NCBI GenBank assembly: GCA_051531935.1
Contig: JAOPTR010000008.1
Location: 75,205-139,204 of the forward strand
Source: OCS116 sp051531935
Lineage (GTDB): Bacteria; Pseudomonadota; Alphaproteobacteria; Rhizobiales; OSC116
DNA: 64,000 nt
Reading direction: 5' to 3'
The position numbers and the translations under genes are program-made. Below, in pieces: positions 1-8,657 of this stretch (position 1 is its first letter; the number at the start of each line of letters is the position of its first letter). Below the pieces are notes generated by a model. That model worked only from the letters and a program-made list of their open reading frames with translations, was not told the origin of the DNA and ran no database searches.

Positions 1-1
1 C

Positions 2-646
2 ATGCAGGCACTTAGTAAAGATGAATGCAGCATTGAAACCAATGACGGTAAAAAATTCGCACGGTTTGAAGAAAGCCTATGCGCCCATAGCAATATGGCC
101 GAACAGCGCCAAGTGACAGCCAATATGGGGCCTGTAAAATTACAGTGGGATCAAATTCCATTGAGTGAAGAGTTTCATGATACTGCAGGCATTGAGCTAG
201 AAATTGGCCCCTTTGGCAACCCAATTCTGCACACGCCATCTGTTGCCAATATGGGCAATCCGCATGTTATTTTTTGGGCAGACAAACACCCAGACGAGTA
301 TGGCCTTAAAAACTTTGGCCCGATGATAGAAAATCATCCGCTTTTTCCTGAGCGCGTGAATGTATCGGTAGGGCAAGTGGTTGATGGCAATAAAGTTATT
401 TTGCGCACATGGGAGCGCGGCGTTGGCCTTACGCGGGCGTGTGGCACAGCTGCATGTGCGGCAGGTGTTTCGGCACATCGTCGTGGTTTCACTGGTAATA
501 AAGTGACCATTTCTATTCCCGCAGGTGAGATTAAAATCGAATGGACAAAAGCTAATAATGTACTTATGACGGGCGATTGGATGCTCGATTATGAAGGCAC
601 TATACCAGCCGAAATTTTCCTGCTTGAAGATGCGGGTGTGGCGTAG
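2..646 (+). CDS. dapF: Diaminopimelate epimerase, 5' end outside window
   Basis: Converts LL- to meso-diaminopimelate for lysine and peptidoglycan synthesis. The visible 214 residues are the C-terminal three quarters of the usual 275-295. The first Met is internal, so the start and the first catalytic Cys lie before the window. The second catalytic Cys is seen in TRACGTAACAAG. The stop is two bases before mtaB, so the two are probably co-transcribed; dapF-mtaB-ftsY-ispZ is a conserved alphaproteobacterial order. Identification is firm; only the missing 5' end is uncertain. Confidence 0.95.
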   Translation: MQALSKDECSIETNDGKKFARFEESLCAHSNMAEQRQVTANMGPVKLQWDQIPLSEEFHDTAGIELEIGPFGNPILHTPSVANMGNPHVIFWADKHPDEYGLKNFGPMIENHPLFPERVNVSVGQVVDGNKVILRTWERGVGLTRACGTAACAAGVSAHRRGFTGNKVTISIPAGEIKIEWTKANNVLMTGDWMLDYEGTIPAEIFLLEDAGVA

Positions 647-648
647 GA

Positions 649-1920
649 ATGGCTAAGAACTTCATTGAAAATAAAGTTGTTACCTTTGGTTGCCGCCTCA
701 ATACCTATGAATCGGAAGTCATCAAAAACAACCTCGATGTTTCGGGCGTTGACAATAGCATTGTATTCAATACCTGTGCGGTGACCAATGAAGCCAGTCG
801 CCAAGCGCGGCAAGCCATTCGCAAAGCACGGCGCGACAACCCAGATATACGCATCATCGTGACAGGCTGCGGTGCGCAGATAGAAACAGATACTTATGCC
901 GCCATGCCCGAAGTGGATATGTTACTTGGCAATGACGAGAAAATGCACGCCAAAAGCTACCAAGCTTTTGATTTTGGTATCAGCAAAGAAGAACGGCTTA
1001 AAGTTAACGACATTATGAGCGTTAAAGAAACCGCAAACCACCTCATTCAGGGTATGAGCGAGCATACACGTGCTTTTGTACAGGTGCAAAATGGCTGTGA
1101 TCATCGTTGCACTTTTTGCATCATTCCCTTTGGACGGGGTGTTAGCCGCAGTGTGCCTGCGGGCGAAGTTGTAAACCAAATCAAAACCCTAGTTGCCAAC
1201 GGCTACCAAGAAGTGGTGTTAACAGGTGTTGACATAACCTCATATGGAACAGACCTGCCAGGCAAACCACCCTTGGGCAATTTAGTGCAACGCATTTTAA
1301 AAATGGTGCCAGATTTGCCGCGTTTACGTATATCATCTATCGACAGTGTTGAGGCGGATGGCGAACTTATGGATGCGTTGAGCGACCTGCGATTGATGCC
1401 AAGCCTGCATTTAAGTTTGCAGCATGGCGATGATATGATTTTAAAACGCATGAAGCGCCGCCATTTACGCGATGATGCCATTAAATTTTGTGATGACGCG
1501 CGTAAAATTCGCCCAGATCTTATTTTAGGCGCTGATATCATTGCAGGTTTTCCAACCGAAACCGATGAAATGTTTGAAAATTCACTCAGTCTGGTTGATG
1601 AATGCGGGCTCACAAATTTACATGTTTTCCCATTTTCAGCACGCCAAGGCACACCTGCAGCACGCATGCCGCAAACCGATGGAAAAATCATCAAACATCG
1701 TGCCGATAAATTGCGCCAAAAAGGCAAGGCAGCACTTGCCAAACATCTTGCCGCCGAAACAGGCATGACCCGCTATATTTTGGTTGAAAAAGACAATAAA
1801 GGCCGCACAGAACATTTCACGCCTGTTACACTTGATAAACATCACCAAACAGGCCATATAATTAAGGCACGCATAACAGGCATATCTGGCAATGAACTTG
1901 TGGCCACGGCTTACTCATAA
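649..1920 (+). CDS. mtaB: tRNA t6A37 methylthiotransferase MtaB
   Basis: Radical-SAM enzyme that adds a methylthio group to N6-threonylcarbamoyladenosine at tRNA position 37. The N-terminal UPF0004 domain carries the three cluster cysteines (C15 in FGCRLN, C43 in NTCAVT, C74 in TGCGAQ). The radical-SAM CxxxCxxC motif is CDHRCTFC at 150-157, and a TRAM-like tail closes the protein. The length of 423 residues is normal. It lies two bases after dapF and 23 bases before ftsY on the same strand, which fits one housekeeping operon. Confidence 0.95.
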   Translation: MAKNFIENKVVTFGCRLNTYESEVIKNNLDVSGVDNSIVFNTCAVTNEASRQARQAIRKARRDNPDIRIIVTGCGAQIETDTYAAMPEVDMLLGNDEKMHAKSYQAFDFGISKEERLKVNDIMSVKETANHLIQGMSEHTRAFVQVQNGCDHRCTFCIIPFGRGVSRSVPAGEVVNQIKTLVANGYQEVVLTGVDITSYGTDLPGKPPLGNLVQRILKMVPDLPRLRISSIDSVEADGELMDALSDLRLMPSLHLSLQHGDDMILKRMKRRHLRDDAIKFCDDARKIRPDLILGADIIAGFPTETDEMFENSLSLVDECGLTNLHVFPFSARQGTPAARMPQTDGKIIKHRADKLRQKGKAALAKHLAAETGMTRYILVEKDNKGRTEHFTPVTLDKHHQTGHIIKARITGISGNELVATAYS

Positions 1921-1943
1921 AGCCAGAAAATAACGGATACTAA

Positions 1944-3101
1944 ATGTTTAAAAAACTATTTGGCAGAAAAAAGAAAACTGAGGCTCCGATTGATGAAATC
2001 GAAACGGTTGCCGAAGAGATAGTCGAAGAAATTGCCGAGCCAGTTGTAGAAGCCATTGCCGAACCATTGGTTGAAGCTGTTGAACAACCTATTGAACCAG
2101 TGCCGGAAATTATTGAAGCGGCATTGCCTGAGATAGTCCCTCAACCTGAGCCAGAAATAAAAACCCAAACCGAACCCAAAAAATCTTGGTTTAAGCGCCT
2201 CACTCAAGGGCTTTCCAAAAGCAACAGTAATTTGGTGGCGGGTATTGGTAATATTTTCACCAAGAAAAAACTCAACGATGATACGCTTGAAGAGTTAGAA
2301 GACATCCTCATACAAGCTGATTTAGGCACTGATACAGCCGTAAAAATATGCGAAGGTCTTGCCAGAACTTCTTATGACAAAGAAATTGAGCCAGAAGAAA
2401 TTCGCCAATTACTCAACAGAGAAATCGGTCAAATTTTAGAACCTGTTGCCAAACCACTTATCATCGACACCAATGCAAAACCTTATATTATTTTGATGAC
2501 GGGCGTAAACGGCGCAGGCAAAACCACCACCATTGGCAAAATGGCGCAAAAATTACAATCTGAAGGCAAAAAAGTTATGCTGGCAGCGGGTGATACATTC
2601 CGCGCGGCAGCAGTGGAACAACTTGCAGTTTGGGGCGAACGCGCAGGCGTGCCTGTTGTCACCGCGCCCGAAGGTAGCGATGCAGCTAGCCTTGCATTTG
2701 AAGCCATCGCAAAAGCCCGAGAGCAAAATATTGATGTGCTATTAATCGACACAGCAGGGCGTTTGCAAAACCGCACCGAATTAATGGACGAGCTAGAAAA
2801 AATTGTCCGTGTGATTAAAAAACAAGATAACACCGCCCCGCATGCCACACTTTTGGTACTTGATGCCACCACAGGGCAAAATGCCATAAGCCAAGCTCAA
2901 ATTTTCTCCGATAAGGTGGATATTTCTGGTTTGGTGATGACCAAGTTAGATGGCACTGCCAAGGGCGGCATATTGGTTGCCATTGCTGCCAAGTTCAAAC
3001 TACCCGTACATTATATTGGCGTGGGCGAAACCATTGACGATTTAGAACCTTTTGATGCATCCGAATTTGCAGATGCCCTCACCCAAACAAATTTAAACTG
3101 A
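1944..3101 (+). CDS. ftsY: Signal recognition particle receptor FtsY
   Basis: SRP receptor GTPase that docks ribosome-SRP complexes at the inner membrane for co-translational insertion. The first ~75 residues are the acidic, Glu/Pro/Val-rich A domain. The NG domain follows, with the P-loop GVNGAGKTT near residue 190, DTFRAAAVEQL, DTAGRLQ and TKLDGTAKGG. The length of 385 residues suits a proteobacterial FtsY. It ends in TGA seven bases before the septation protein gene, which also shows that TGA acts as a stop in this genome. Confidence 0.97.
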   Translation: MFKKLFGRKKKTEAPIDEIETVAEEIVEEIAEPVVEAIAEPLVEAVEQPIEPVPEIIEAALPEIVPQPEPEIKTQTEPKKSWFKRLTQGLSKSNSNLVAGIGNIFTKKKLNDDTLEELEDILIQADLGTDTAVKICEGLARTSYDKEIEPEEIRQLLNREIGQILEPVAKPLIIDTNAKPYIILMTGVNGAGKTTTIGKMAQKLQSEGKKVMLAAGDTFRAAAVEQLAVWGERAGVPVVTAPEGSDAASLAFEAIAKAREQNIDVLLIDTAGRLQNRTELMDELEKIVRVIKKQDNTAPHATLLVLDATTGQNAISQAQIFSDKVDISGLVMTKLDGTAKGGILVAIAAKFKLPVHYIGVGETIDDLEPFDASEFADALTQTNLN

Positions 3102-3108
3102 GAATTAC

Positions 3109-3717
3109 ATGTCCGAAACAGATAAAAAATCCAACAATTTCTTGCTTGAAATTTTCCCGCTTGCGGCTTTCTTTCTGGGCTATAAATTTGCACATGTTGT
3201 TTTTAAAAATGACCCAGAAGACAATCTAATTTATGCCACTGGTATATTGATGGCCGCCACAATAATTGCATTGGCAATCCGTTGGGTTAAAGAGAGAAAA
3301 ATCGCAGTAATGCCATTGGTCACATTGGTCATTGTTCTTATTTTCGGCGGGTTGACTATCTATTTCGACAGTAAATTATTCATCAAAATAAAACCCACAA
3401 TTTTAAACCTAAGCTTTGCCAGCATTCTGTTGGGCGGGCTTTTATTCAAAAAAAGCTTCATCTCTATCATCATGGGGCCAGTGCTAAACCTACAACCACG
3501 CGGTTGGTTTATCCTCACACTTATGTGGGGCATCTTCTTTATATTCTTGGCAGGTTTAAACGAATATGTATGGCGTAATTATATAGAAGAAACATGGGTT
3601 AGCTTTAAAGTATTTGGGGTATTGCCAATCACCCTCACCTTCTCCATGGTCTCCATTTTCGCAGTAAGTAAACATCTTATTCAAGATGAAGATGAGCCTA
3701 AAAAACTCGAAAAATAA
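3109..3717 (+). CDS. ispZ: Inner membrane septation protein A (IspZ/YciB family)
   Basis: Small integral membrane protein of the YciB/IspZ family, linked to cell-envelope integrity and septation. The sequence shows about five hydrophobic spans and the conserved family stretch around LNLQPRGWFILTLMWGIFF, with NEYVWRNY after it. The 202 residues match the family. It follows ftsY by seven bases, which is the usual alphaproteobacterial context and supports the call. It is the last gene of the dapF-mtaB-ftsY-ispZ block; the next gene is on the opposite strand with almost no gap. Confidence 0.92.
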   Translation: MSETDKKSNNFLLEIFPLAAFFLGYKFAHVVFKNDPEDNLIYATGILMAATIIALAIRWVKERKIAVMPLVTLVIVLIFGGLTIYFDSKLFIKIKPTILNLSFASILLGGLLFKKSFISIIMGPVLNLQPRGWFILTLMWGIFFIFLAGLNEYVWRNYIEETWVSFKVFGVLPITLTFSMVSIFAVSKHLIQDEDEPKKLEK

Positions 3718-3719
3718 TA

Positions 3720-4754
3720 CTAGGTCCGATCAAAATTGCTAAGTTGAAACCCGTATTTATACGGGTCGTCATCATCAATATAGATTTCATTTTTGCCTGT
3801 TATTTCCGCCCATCCTTGTACCGATGGCATTATCGCCGCATGGTTACCAACTTTAGCGTTGGATTCATAACGGCCAATAAATTCACTACCAATTATGCTT
3901 TCGTGAATAAAATTTTCGCCCAATTGTAATTTACCTTGCGCAGCCCATTGCGCCATACGTGCACTCGTGCCCGTGCCACATGGCGATCGGTCAATCGCAT
4001 TGTCGCCATAGAAAACAGCATTACGCGCGGTGCTGTTTTTATTCAATATATCACCCGTCCACAATATGTGCGATATGCCGTTTATAGTCGCATCTTCGGG
4101 GTGGCTTACGGCTAATTTTTCATTCAATAAATTGCGTATAATTGGCGAAAAATGCAATATTTTACGGGCACCAATATCATCCAAACCCATATAATTTTTT
4201 TGCTTGTCCAAAATGGCGTAAAAATTCCCACCATAGCTAATGTCAAAGCTTAGCGTTCCAAGTTCAGGGCAATCAATAGATACATTTTCATGCGCTAAAT
4301 ATGATGCAACATTGTAAAGCCGCACCCATTCTACTTTTCCATCCACCTGCTTATAGTTTATTTTCACTAACCCCGCGGGTGTTTCAATCGTCAGCTTACC
4401 AATGCCATTTTCATCACATTGTTTCGAAGGTGAAATGAAACCAAATTCAATGCCCGCAGTGATCGTGCCAATGGTGCCATGCCCACACATTGGCAAACAC
4501 CCACTGGTTTCAATATACAACACACCAATATCAGCATCTGGGTGAAGAGATGGATATAAAATCGATCCCGACATCATGTCATGCCCGCGCGGTTCAAACA
4601 TTAAACCAGTGCGAATCCAATCATGGTTATTCAGAAAATCTTGGCGTTTTTCGGCCATGGTTTCGCCACATAATTCTGGCCCACCATGCGTAACCAAACG
4701 CACAGGGTTACCACATGTGTGAGCGTCAATACATTTGAAAACATGCCTTGCCAT
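3720..4754 (-). CDS. 4-hydroxyproline 2-epimerase (proline racemase family)
   Basis: Likely interconverts trans-4-hydroxy-L-proline and cis-4-hydroxy-D-proline, the first step of bacterial hydroxyproline catabolism. Both acid/base cysteines are present: C90 in PMCGHGTIG and C259 in RSPCGTGTS. That argues against the related 3-hydroxyproline dehydratases, where the second Cys is Thr. The 344 residues are normal. It lies directly downstream of a DapA-family gene on the same strand (7-base gap), which fits the next-but-one pathway step. Proline racemase activity is the main alternative. Confidence 0.88.
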   Translation of the reverse strand: MARHVFKCIDAHTCGNPVRLVTHGGPELCGETMAEKRQDFLNNHDWIRTGLMFEPRGHDMMSGSILYPSLHPDADIGVLYIETSGCLPMCGHGTIGTITAGIEFGFISPSKQCDENGIGKLTIETPAGLVKINYKQVDGKVEWVRLYNVASYLAHENVSIDCPELGTLSFDISYGGNFYAILDKQKNYMGLDDIGARKILHFSPIIRNLLNEKLAVSHPEDATINGISHILWTGDILNKNSTARNAVFYGDNAIDRSPCGTGTSARMAQWAAQGKLQLGENFIHESIIGSEFIGRYESNAKVGNHAAIMPSVQGWAEITGKNEIYIDDDDPYKYGFQLSNFDRT

Positions 4755-4761
4755 ATAAAAC

Positions 4762-5667
4762 CTATTTATATTTGCTCAAATCTGGGCGGGTTTTAAGCGC
4801 TGTTTCGGTAACGTCAATTACATGTTGGCGTTCAGCACCTTCTAGCAACAAACGCGGCGCACGCACCATTTCACTACCACGACCACAAATTTCTTCACAA
4901 AGCTTAATGCACTGCACAAGTGTTGGGATTGTATCTAAATGCAATAAAGGCATAAACCATCGGTAAATTTCTAACGCTTCTTTATAGCGGCCTTGTTGTG
5001 CCAAATCCCAAATCGCCACGGATTCAGCAGGAAAAGCCGATGTAAGCCCCGAAATCCAACCTTTTGTGCCAAGCATCAAACATTCGAGTGCAATGTCATC
5101 AACACCACAGAAAATAGTGAACCTATCATCAAATTGGTTGTAAAGATCAGTGATCCGTCTTGTATCTTCGGTGCTTTCTTTAATGGCTTTGATATTTTTG
5201 ACACTTGCCAATTCTTCAAGCATATCGGGCGTTACATCAATGCCATAGCTGACAGGGTTATTATAGATCATAATCGGCAAAGCAGTGCTATTGGCCACAC
5301 TCTTATAATGAGTAATCACCTCGCGTTTTGATGCTTTATACGACATTGCGGGCAGCACCATCAGTCCATCAATACCGATTTTCTCAGCATTTTGAGCAAA
5401 TTCCATAGCCGATTTTGTTGTGAATTCCGAAACGCCACTATATAAAGGCACACGCCCTGCCACGACTTCTTGCGCGGCCGCCAAAACTTCGAGCTTTTCG
5501 TCCTTCAACAAAGAATTATTCTCGCCACATGTACCCATGATAATGAGGCCATGTACGCCATCTTTAATTAAATTATCAAAAGTCCGTTGCGTCGCCTCTA
5601 TATTCAAGCTGCTGTCATCATTAAACTGGGTTGTTGCTGCTGGATATACGCCAAAAATTTCACTCAT
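4762..5667 (-). CDS. DapA-family lyase, probable pyrroline-4-hydroxy-2-carboxylate deaminase
   Basis: TIM-barrel aldolase of the dihydrodipicolinate synthase family. The Schiff-base Lys is K163 in AIKES, the helper Tyr is Y135 in IYNNP, and the substrate loop MGTCGENN is near 44-51. In hydroxyproline catabolism a DapA paralogue deaminates pyrroline-4-hydroxy-2-carboxylate to alpha-ketoglutarate semialdehyde. Co-location with a two-Cys hydroxyproline epimerase and a D-amino-acid dehydrogenase supports that role rather than lysine biosynthesis. GAGGA sits about six bases before the ATG. Substrate assignment is inference from context. Confidence 0.8.
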   Translation of the reverse strand: MSEIFGVYPAATTQFNDDSSLNIEATQRTFDNLIKDGVHGLIIMGTCGENNSLLKDEKLEVLAAAQEVVAGRVPLYSGVSEFTTKSAMEFAQNAEKIGIDGLMVLPAMSYKASKREVITHYKSVANSTALPIMIYNNPVSYGIDVTPDMLEELASVKNIKAIKESTEDTRRITDLYNQFDDRFTIFCGVDDIALECLMLGTKGWISGLTSAFPAESVAIWDLAQQGRYKEALEIYRWFMPLLHLDTIPTLVQCIKLCEEICGRGSEMVRAPRLLLEGAERQHVIDVTETALKTRPDLSKYK

Positions 5668-5743
5668 TCTTTTTCCTCAAATTTTTCTAAAAGCATATAC
5701 CAGTTATATAATATCAACGAATAAAAATAATTCATACTTTCAT

Positions 5744-5778
5744 ATGTCCTAAATTATTTGGCGTAAAATGTCCGAAAT
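5744..5778. promoter_or_regulatory. Paired direct repeat in the divergent promoter region, candidate AraC/GlxA operator
   Basis: Two near-identical 11-mers, ATGTCCTAAAT (5744-5754) and ATGTCCGAAAT (5768-5778), lie 24 bp apart in the same orientation. They sit in the 180-bp gap between the divergent DapA-like gene and the isochorismatase/GlxA-type regulator pair. AraC-family proteins commonly bind direct repeats about two helical turns apart, so this is a plausible site for the regulator at 6412. No binding is shown by sequence alone. Confidence 0.45.
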
Positions 5779-5847
5779 GTGTCACAAGCTTGTATTTTAT
5801 ATCAATTCATATAAGCTATATTCACCTTATAACTTTAAGGAAAAAAC

Positions 5848-6408
5848 ATGACAAAAAATATTGAAACCGTACATTTTGCGATAGACGTTCAAAACAGCTT
5901 CCTACATATGCCCTATTGGACAACCGATGGATTTGAGACCTATAAGCACAATCAATTAGCGCTTATAGAGCTGTGCCAATCGGTTAACATACCCACTTTA
6001 CAGGTTTTTCATATTGGCAAACAAGGCCCGTTTAAAAAAGAAACTGGCCACACTATCCCTATGGATTTTATGCCAACCAACCTTGATGGTGTTTTTGAAA
6101 AGACAGTTCACAACGCCCTAACTGAAAGCGGTTTAGATGAATGGCTAAAGGCACATAATGTCCGCAATATCATTATATCTGGATTGCGCACTGAGCAATG
6201 TTGCGAAACCACCACACGTGTTGCATCCGACTTTGGTTATCATATAGACTTTGTGACCGAAGCCACTCACACTTTTGCAATGACGCACCCAACCACTGGC
6301 AAAATTTATTCCGCCAGCGAAATTAAACAAAAAACTGAACTGGTATTAGCAGGTAGATTTGCCGAAATTCACACCGTTGATAGCCTACTTAAAAAATACA
6401 AAGGTTAA
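5848..6408 (+). CDS. Isochorismatase-like cysteine hydrolase
   Basis: Member of the isochorismatase/nicotinamidase superfamily. The catalytic Asp (D13 in AIDVQNSF), Lys (K85 in FEKTVHNAL) and Cys (C118 in RTEQCC) are all present in the expected order within 186 residues. The substrate is not readable; ureides, amides and N-carbamoyl compounds are typical for the family. AAGGAAAA precedes the ATG. It is followed three bases later by a GlxA-type regulator, so the two probably form an operon in which the hydrolase is the regulated enzyme. Confidence 0.85.
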   Translation: MTKNIETVHFAIDVQNSFLHMPYWTTDGFETYKHNQLALIELCQSVNIPTLQVFHIGKQGPFKKETGHTIPMDFMPTNLDGVFEKTVHNALTESGLDEWLKAHNVRNIIISGLRTEQCCETTTRVASDFGYHIDFVTEATHTFAMTHPTTGKIYSASEIKQKTELVLAGRFAEIHTVDSLLKKYKG

Positions 6409-6411
6409 ACC

Positions 6412-7383
6412 ATGAGCAATACGCAGCACATATATTGTATCTTAGGTGCCGATATGCTCCTGCTAGATTTTGCAGGGCCAATAACGCCACTTTTATTCGC
6501 AAAACAATATGGCATTGATATTGAATTTCACTTCATCTCGCCACAAGCATCGCTGCCGCTCATCCCTCCGCTTGACAATTCACCAACCATATCGGGCATC
6601 GAACCTATGCCCGATAAAATTAATCAAGATGACATCGTCATGCTGTTTGGCTCACATAGTACCGACATCACCATGGCAAGCCCTCTGACCCAAGAAATTA
6701 TCAATTGGCTGCGCGAGAAAACCCATAAAGACCAAACCCTTATTTCGGTTTGTATTGGAGCGCTCATCCTCGCCAAAGCGGGGTTGTTAAAGGGTAAATA
6801 TTGCACAACTTTTTACACGCGGCTGGATGATTTGGCACGTTATAGCCCCTCGGCAAAGCCCTGCCCTAACCAAATTTTTGTGCATGATGGCAATGTTATC
6901 ACCAGTGCAGGCATCACCACGGGCATTGATGCGGCGCTATATTTTGTCGAGCTTAAATGGGGGGCAAAATTAGCTTATATAATTGCCCGCGAAATGGTGG
7001 TTTATAACCGTCGCCAAGGCAGCGATGCACAATTAAGCCCCTATTTAACCCAACGCAATCATGTGAATGACAAAGTCCATAAAGCCCAAGATTTAATATG
7101 CCACAACCCTCAAAAGAGTTGGACAGCCGATAATATAGCGCAGGAATTGAATATGTCGGCGCGGCATTTTGTCAGAAAATTTACCGAGATTACCAATACA
7201 AGTTTGGCAAAATATATCCAACAAATTCGCCTTGCCTATGCTCAACAGCTTATGCAAAACAAAGCCAAAAGTTTGGAGTTAATTGCCGAGGAAAGTGGCA
7301 TTGGCACCACAAGGTCATTAAGGCGTATTTGGCAGGAACGCTTTAACCAATCGCCCCATACATGGCGGCGCGAAAATTGTTAA
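6412..7383 (+). CDS. GlxA-family AraC-type transcriptional regulator
   Basis: DNA-binding regulator with an N-terminal DJ-1/PfpI-like domain (about 1-190, Cys114 in SVCIGA at the nucleophile-elbow position) and a C-terminal double helix-turn-helix AraC domain (about 215-323, ending NQSPHTWRRE). GlxA-type regulators of Pseudomonas and rhizobia often control catabolism of quaternary amines and amino acids; an AraC-family protein, LhpR, controls hydroxyproline genes in Pseudomonas. Its position next to the hydroxyproline-type genes makes it their candidate regulator, but this is inference. Confidence 0.85.
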   Translation: MSNTQHIYCILGADMLLLDFAGPITPLLFAKQYGIDIEFHFISPQASLPLIPPLDNSPTISGIEPMPDKINQDDIVMLFGSHSTDITMASPLTQEIINWLREKTHKDQTLISVCIGALILAKAGLLKGKYCTTFYTRLDDLARYSPSAKPCPNQIFVHDGNVITSAGITTGIDAALYFVELKWGAKLAYIIAREMVVYNRRQGSDAQLSPYLTQRNHVNDKVHKAQDLICHNPQKSWTADNIAQELNMSARHFVRKFTEITNTSLAKYIQQIRLAYAQQLMQNKAKSLELIAEESGIGTTRSLRRIWQERFNQSPHTWRRENC

Positions 7384-7390
7384 TATCGCC

Positions 7391-7430
7391 CCAAAATAAA
7401 AAGGCCTGCGCTCGCAAAAGCACAGGCCTC
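7391..7430 (-). terminator. Rho-independent terminator of thiB
   Basis: AGGCCTG at 7402-7408 pairs with CAGGCCT at 7423-7429. On the minus strand the hairpin is followed by a T-rich tract (7391-7401), so it terminates thiB. It may also stop readthrough from the GlxA-type gene on the other strand. Confidence 0.85.
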
Positions 7431-7447
7431 CCCCTCTTATCGCTCAC

Positions 7448-8461
7448 TTACTTAAGCGCATTCTGCCATTCAGAAATCCAAGCTTTGCGGTTAGCTTCAA
7501 CTTCAACAGGATCAATTAACAAAGTTTTAGCTGGTTTCACCAAACTGTCATAACTCGCGGGCACACCATCGGTATTTGCACCTAAACGGTACATCCACTG
7601 GCCTTGCGGAATAAAGCTTTGAAACTCATCACTTGTGATATAATTCAAGAACATATCGGCAAGCTCTGGCTGTGGTGCAGCTTTTAATTTAGCTGCCACT
7701 TCAATTTGCATATAATGGCCTTCGGCAAAATCGGCACCGTTATACTTTTCATCCTTTTCTACCGTAATGTGGTAGGCAGGTGATGTTGTATAAGAAAGCA
7801 CCATATCGGCTTCGCCACCTTGGAAAATTGTGTAATAAGCTTCTGACCAGCCTTTAGTTACAGTCACAATTTTAGGAGCTAATTTGGCCCATTGTTCTGC
7901 AGCTTTATCGCCATAGATATCTTTCATCCATAGCATTAAGCCAAGTCCAGGGGTCGATGTGCGTGGGTCTTGAATCACAATTTTCAGACTATCGGGTGCA
8001 TCAATAAGTTCTTGCATAGATTTTGGCGGGTTTTTAACCACTTCACTATTATAGACAAAACTAAAATAGCCATAATCAAACGGTACAAATTGGCTATGCG
8101 TCCAGCCATTTGGCACAGGTATGCCACTTACATCTACACTATGTTCCGCAAAAAGCCCTGTTGCAACAGCGGCCTCTGTCATATTCGTATCAAGGCCAAT
8201 AACCACATCGGCTTCACTTTTAGCGCCTTCCAAGCGAATGCGGTTCAGCACCGATACACCATCGTCTAAACTCGTGAACTTCAACTCACAATCACAAATG
8301 GCTTCAAAGCCTGTCTTAACTTTTGGCCCAACACCCCAATCGGCACTGAATGACGAATAGGTATAAACATTTAAAGTTGCGGCCTGCACAAGTGATTGCC
8401 CTAGCAATAAACTTGTTGCGATGGCTGTTGTGGCAATTATTTTAGATAATTTTATTTGCAT
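7448..8461 (-). CDS. thiB: Thiamine ABC transporter periplasmic binding protein
   Basis: Periplasmic thiamine/TPP-binding component of the ThiBPQ importer. The 337-residue precursor starts with a signal peptide (Lys-containing N-terminus, hydrophobic ATTAIATSLLLG, cleavage probably after VQA). The mature start LNVYTYSSFSADWG and the DVVIGLDTN stretch are typical of ThiB. A TPP riboswitch lies upstream, which independently supports the thiamine link. thiP and thiQ, normally next in the operon, are missing: a terminator follows at once, so the permease and ATPase must be encoded elsewhere if the system works. Confidence 0.92.
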   Translation of the reverse strand: MQIKLSKIIATTAIATSLLLGQSLVQAATLNVYTYSSFSADWGVGPKVKTGFEAICDCELKFTSLDDGVSVLNRIRLEGAKSEADVVIGLDTNMTEAAVATGLFAEHSVDVSGIPVPNGWTHSQFVPFDYGYFSFVYNSEVVKNPPKSMQELIDAPDSLKIVIQDPRTSTPGLGLMLWMKDIYGDKAAEQWAKLAPKIVTVTKGWSEAYYTIFQGGEADMVLSYTTSPAYHITVEKDEKYNGADFAEGHYMQIEVAAKLKAAPQPELADMFLNYITSDEFQSFIPQGQWMYRLGANTDGVPASYDSLVKPAKTLLIDPVEVEANRKAWISEWQNALK

Positions 8462-8543
8462 TTTAGCTCCCTAAATTGCGTTATTTCAACGCGCTAGGGC
8501 AGCGAGTGGGGCAGAAAAGCAATACACTCTTCCGTCGAATCCC

Positions 8544-8632
8544 ATCCCTCCGCCAATATTAACTGGATCAGGTTCAACGGGTCACTTTTACAAGCATCTC
8601 AGCGCCATTCAATTGAATTTTGCACCCCGTGA
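8544..8632 (-). promoter_or_regulatory. TPP riboswitch (THI element)
   Basis: On the minus strand the conserved blocks appear in order: CGGGGTGC, GCGCTGAGA, GACCCGTTGAACCTGATC, then the right arm AATATTGGCGGAGGGA. These are the canonical helices and TPP-binding segments of the THI element. It lies about 80 bases upstream of thiB and just after the stop of the dehydrogenase gene, so thiB has its own thiamine-repressed leader. Whether control is by attenuation or by masking of the ribosome site cannot be read with certainty. Confidence 0.95.
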
Positions 8633-8657
8633 GATCATTCACAAATATATATACTTT

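Noticed and set aside
1203..1766. 187-codon minus-strand frame inside mtaB
   Set aside because: Shadow of a well-conserved gene with no start signal and no recognisable domain.
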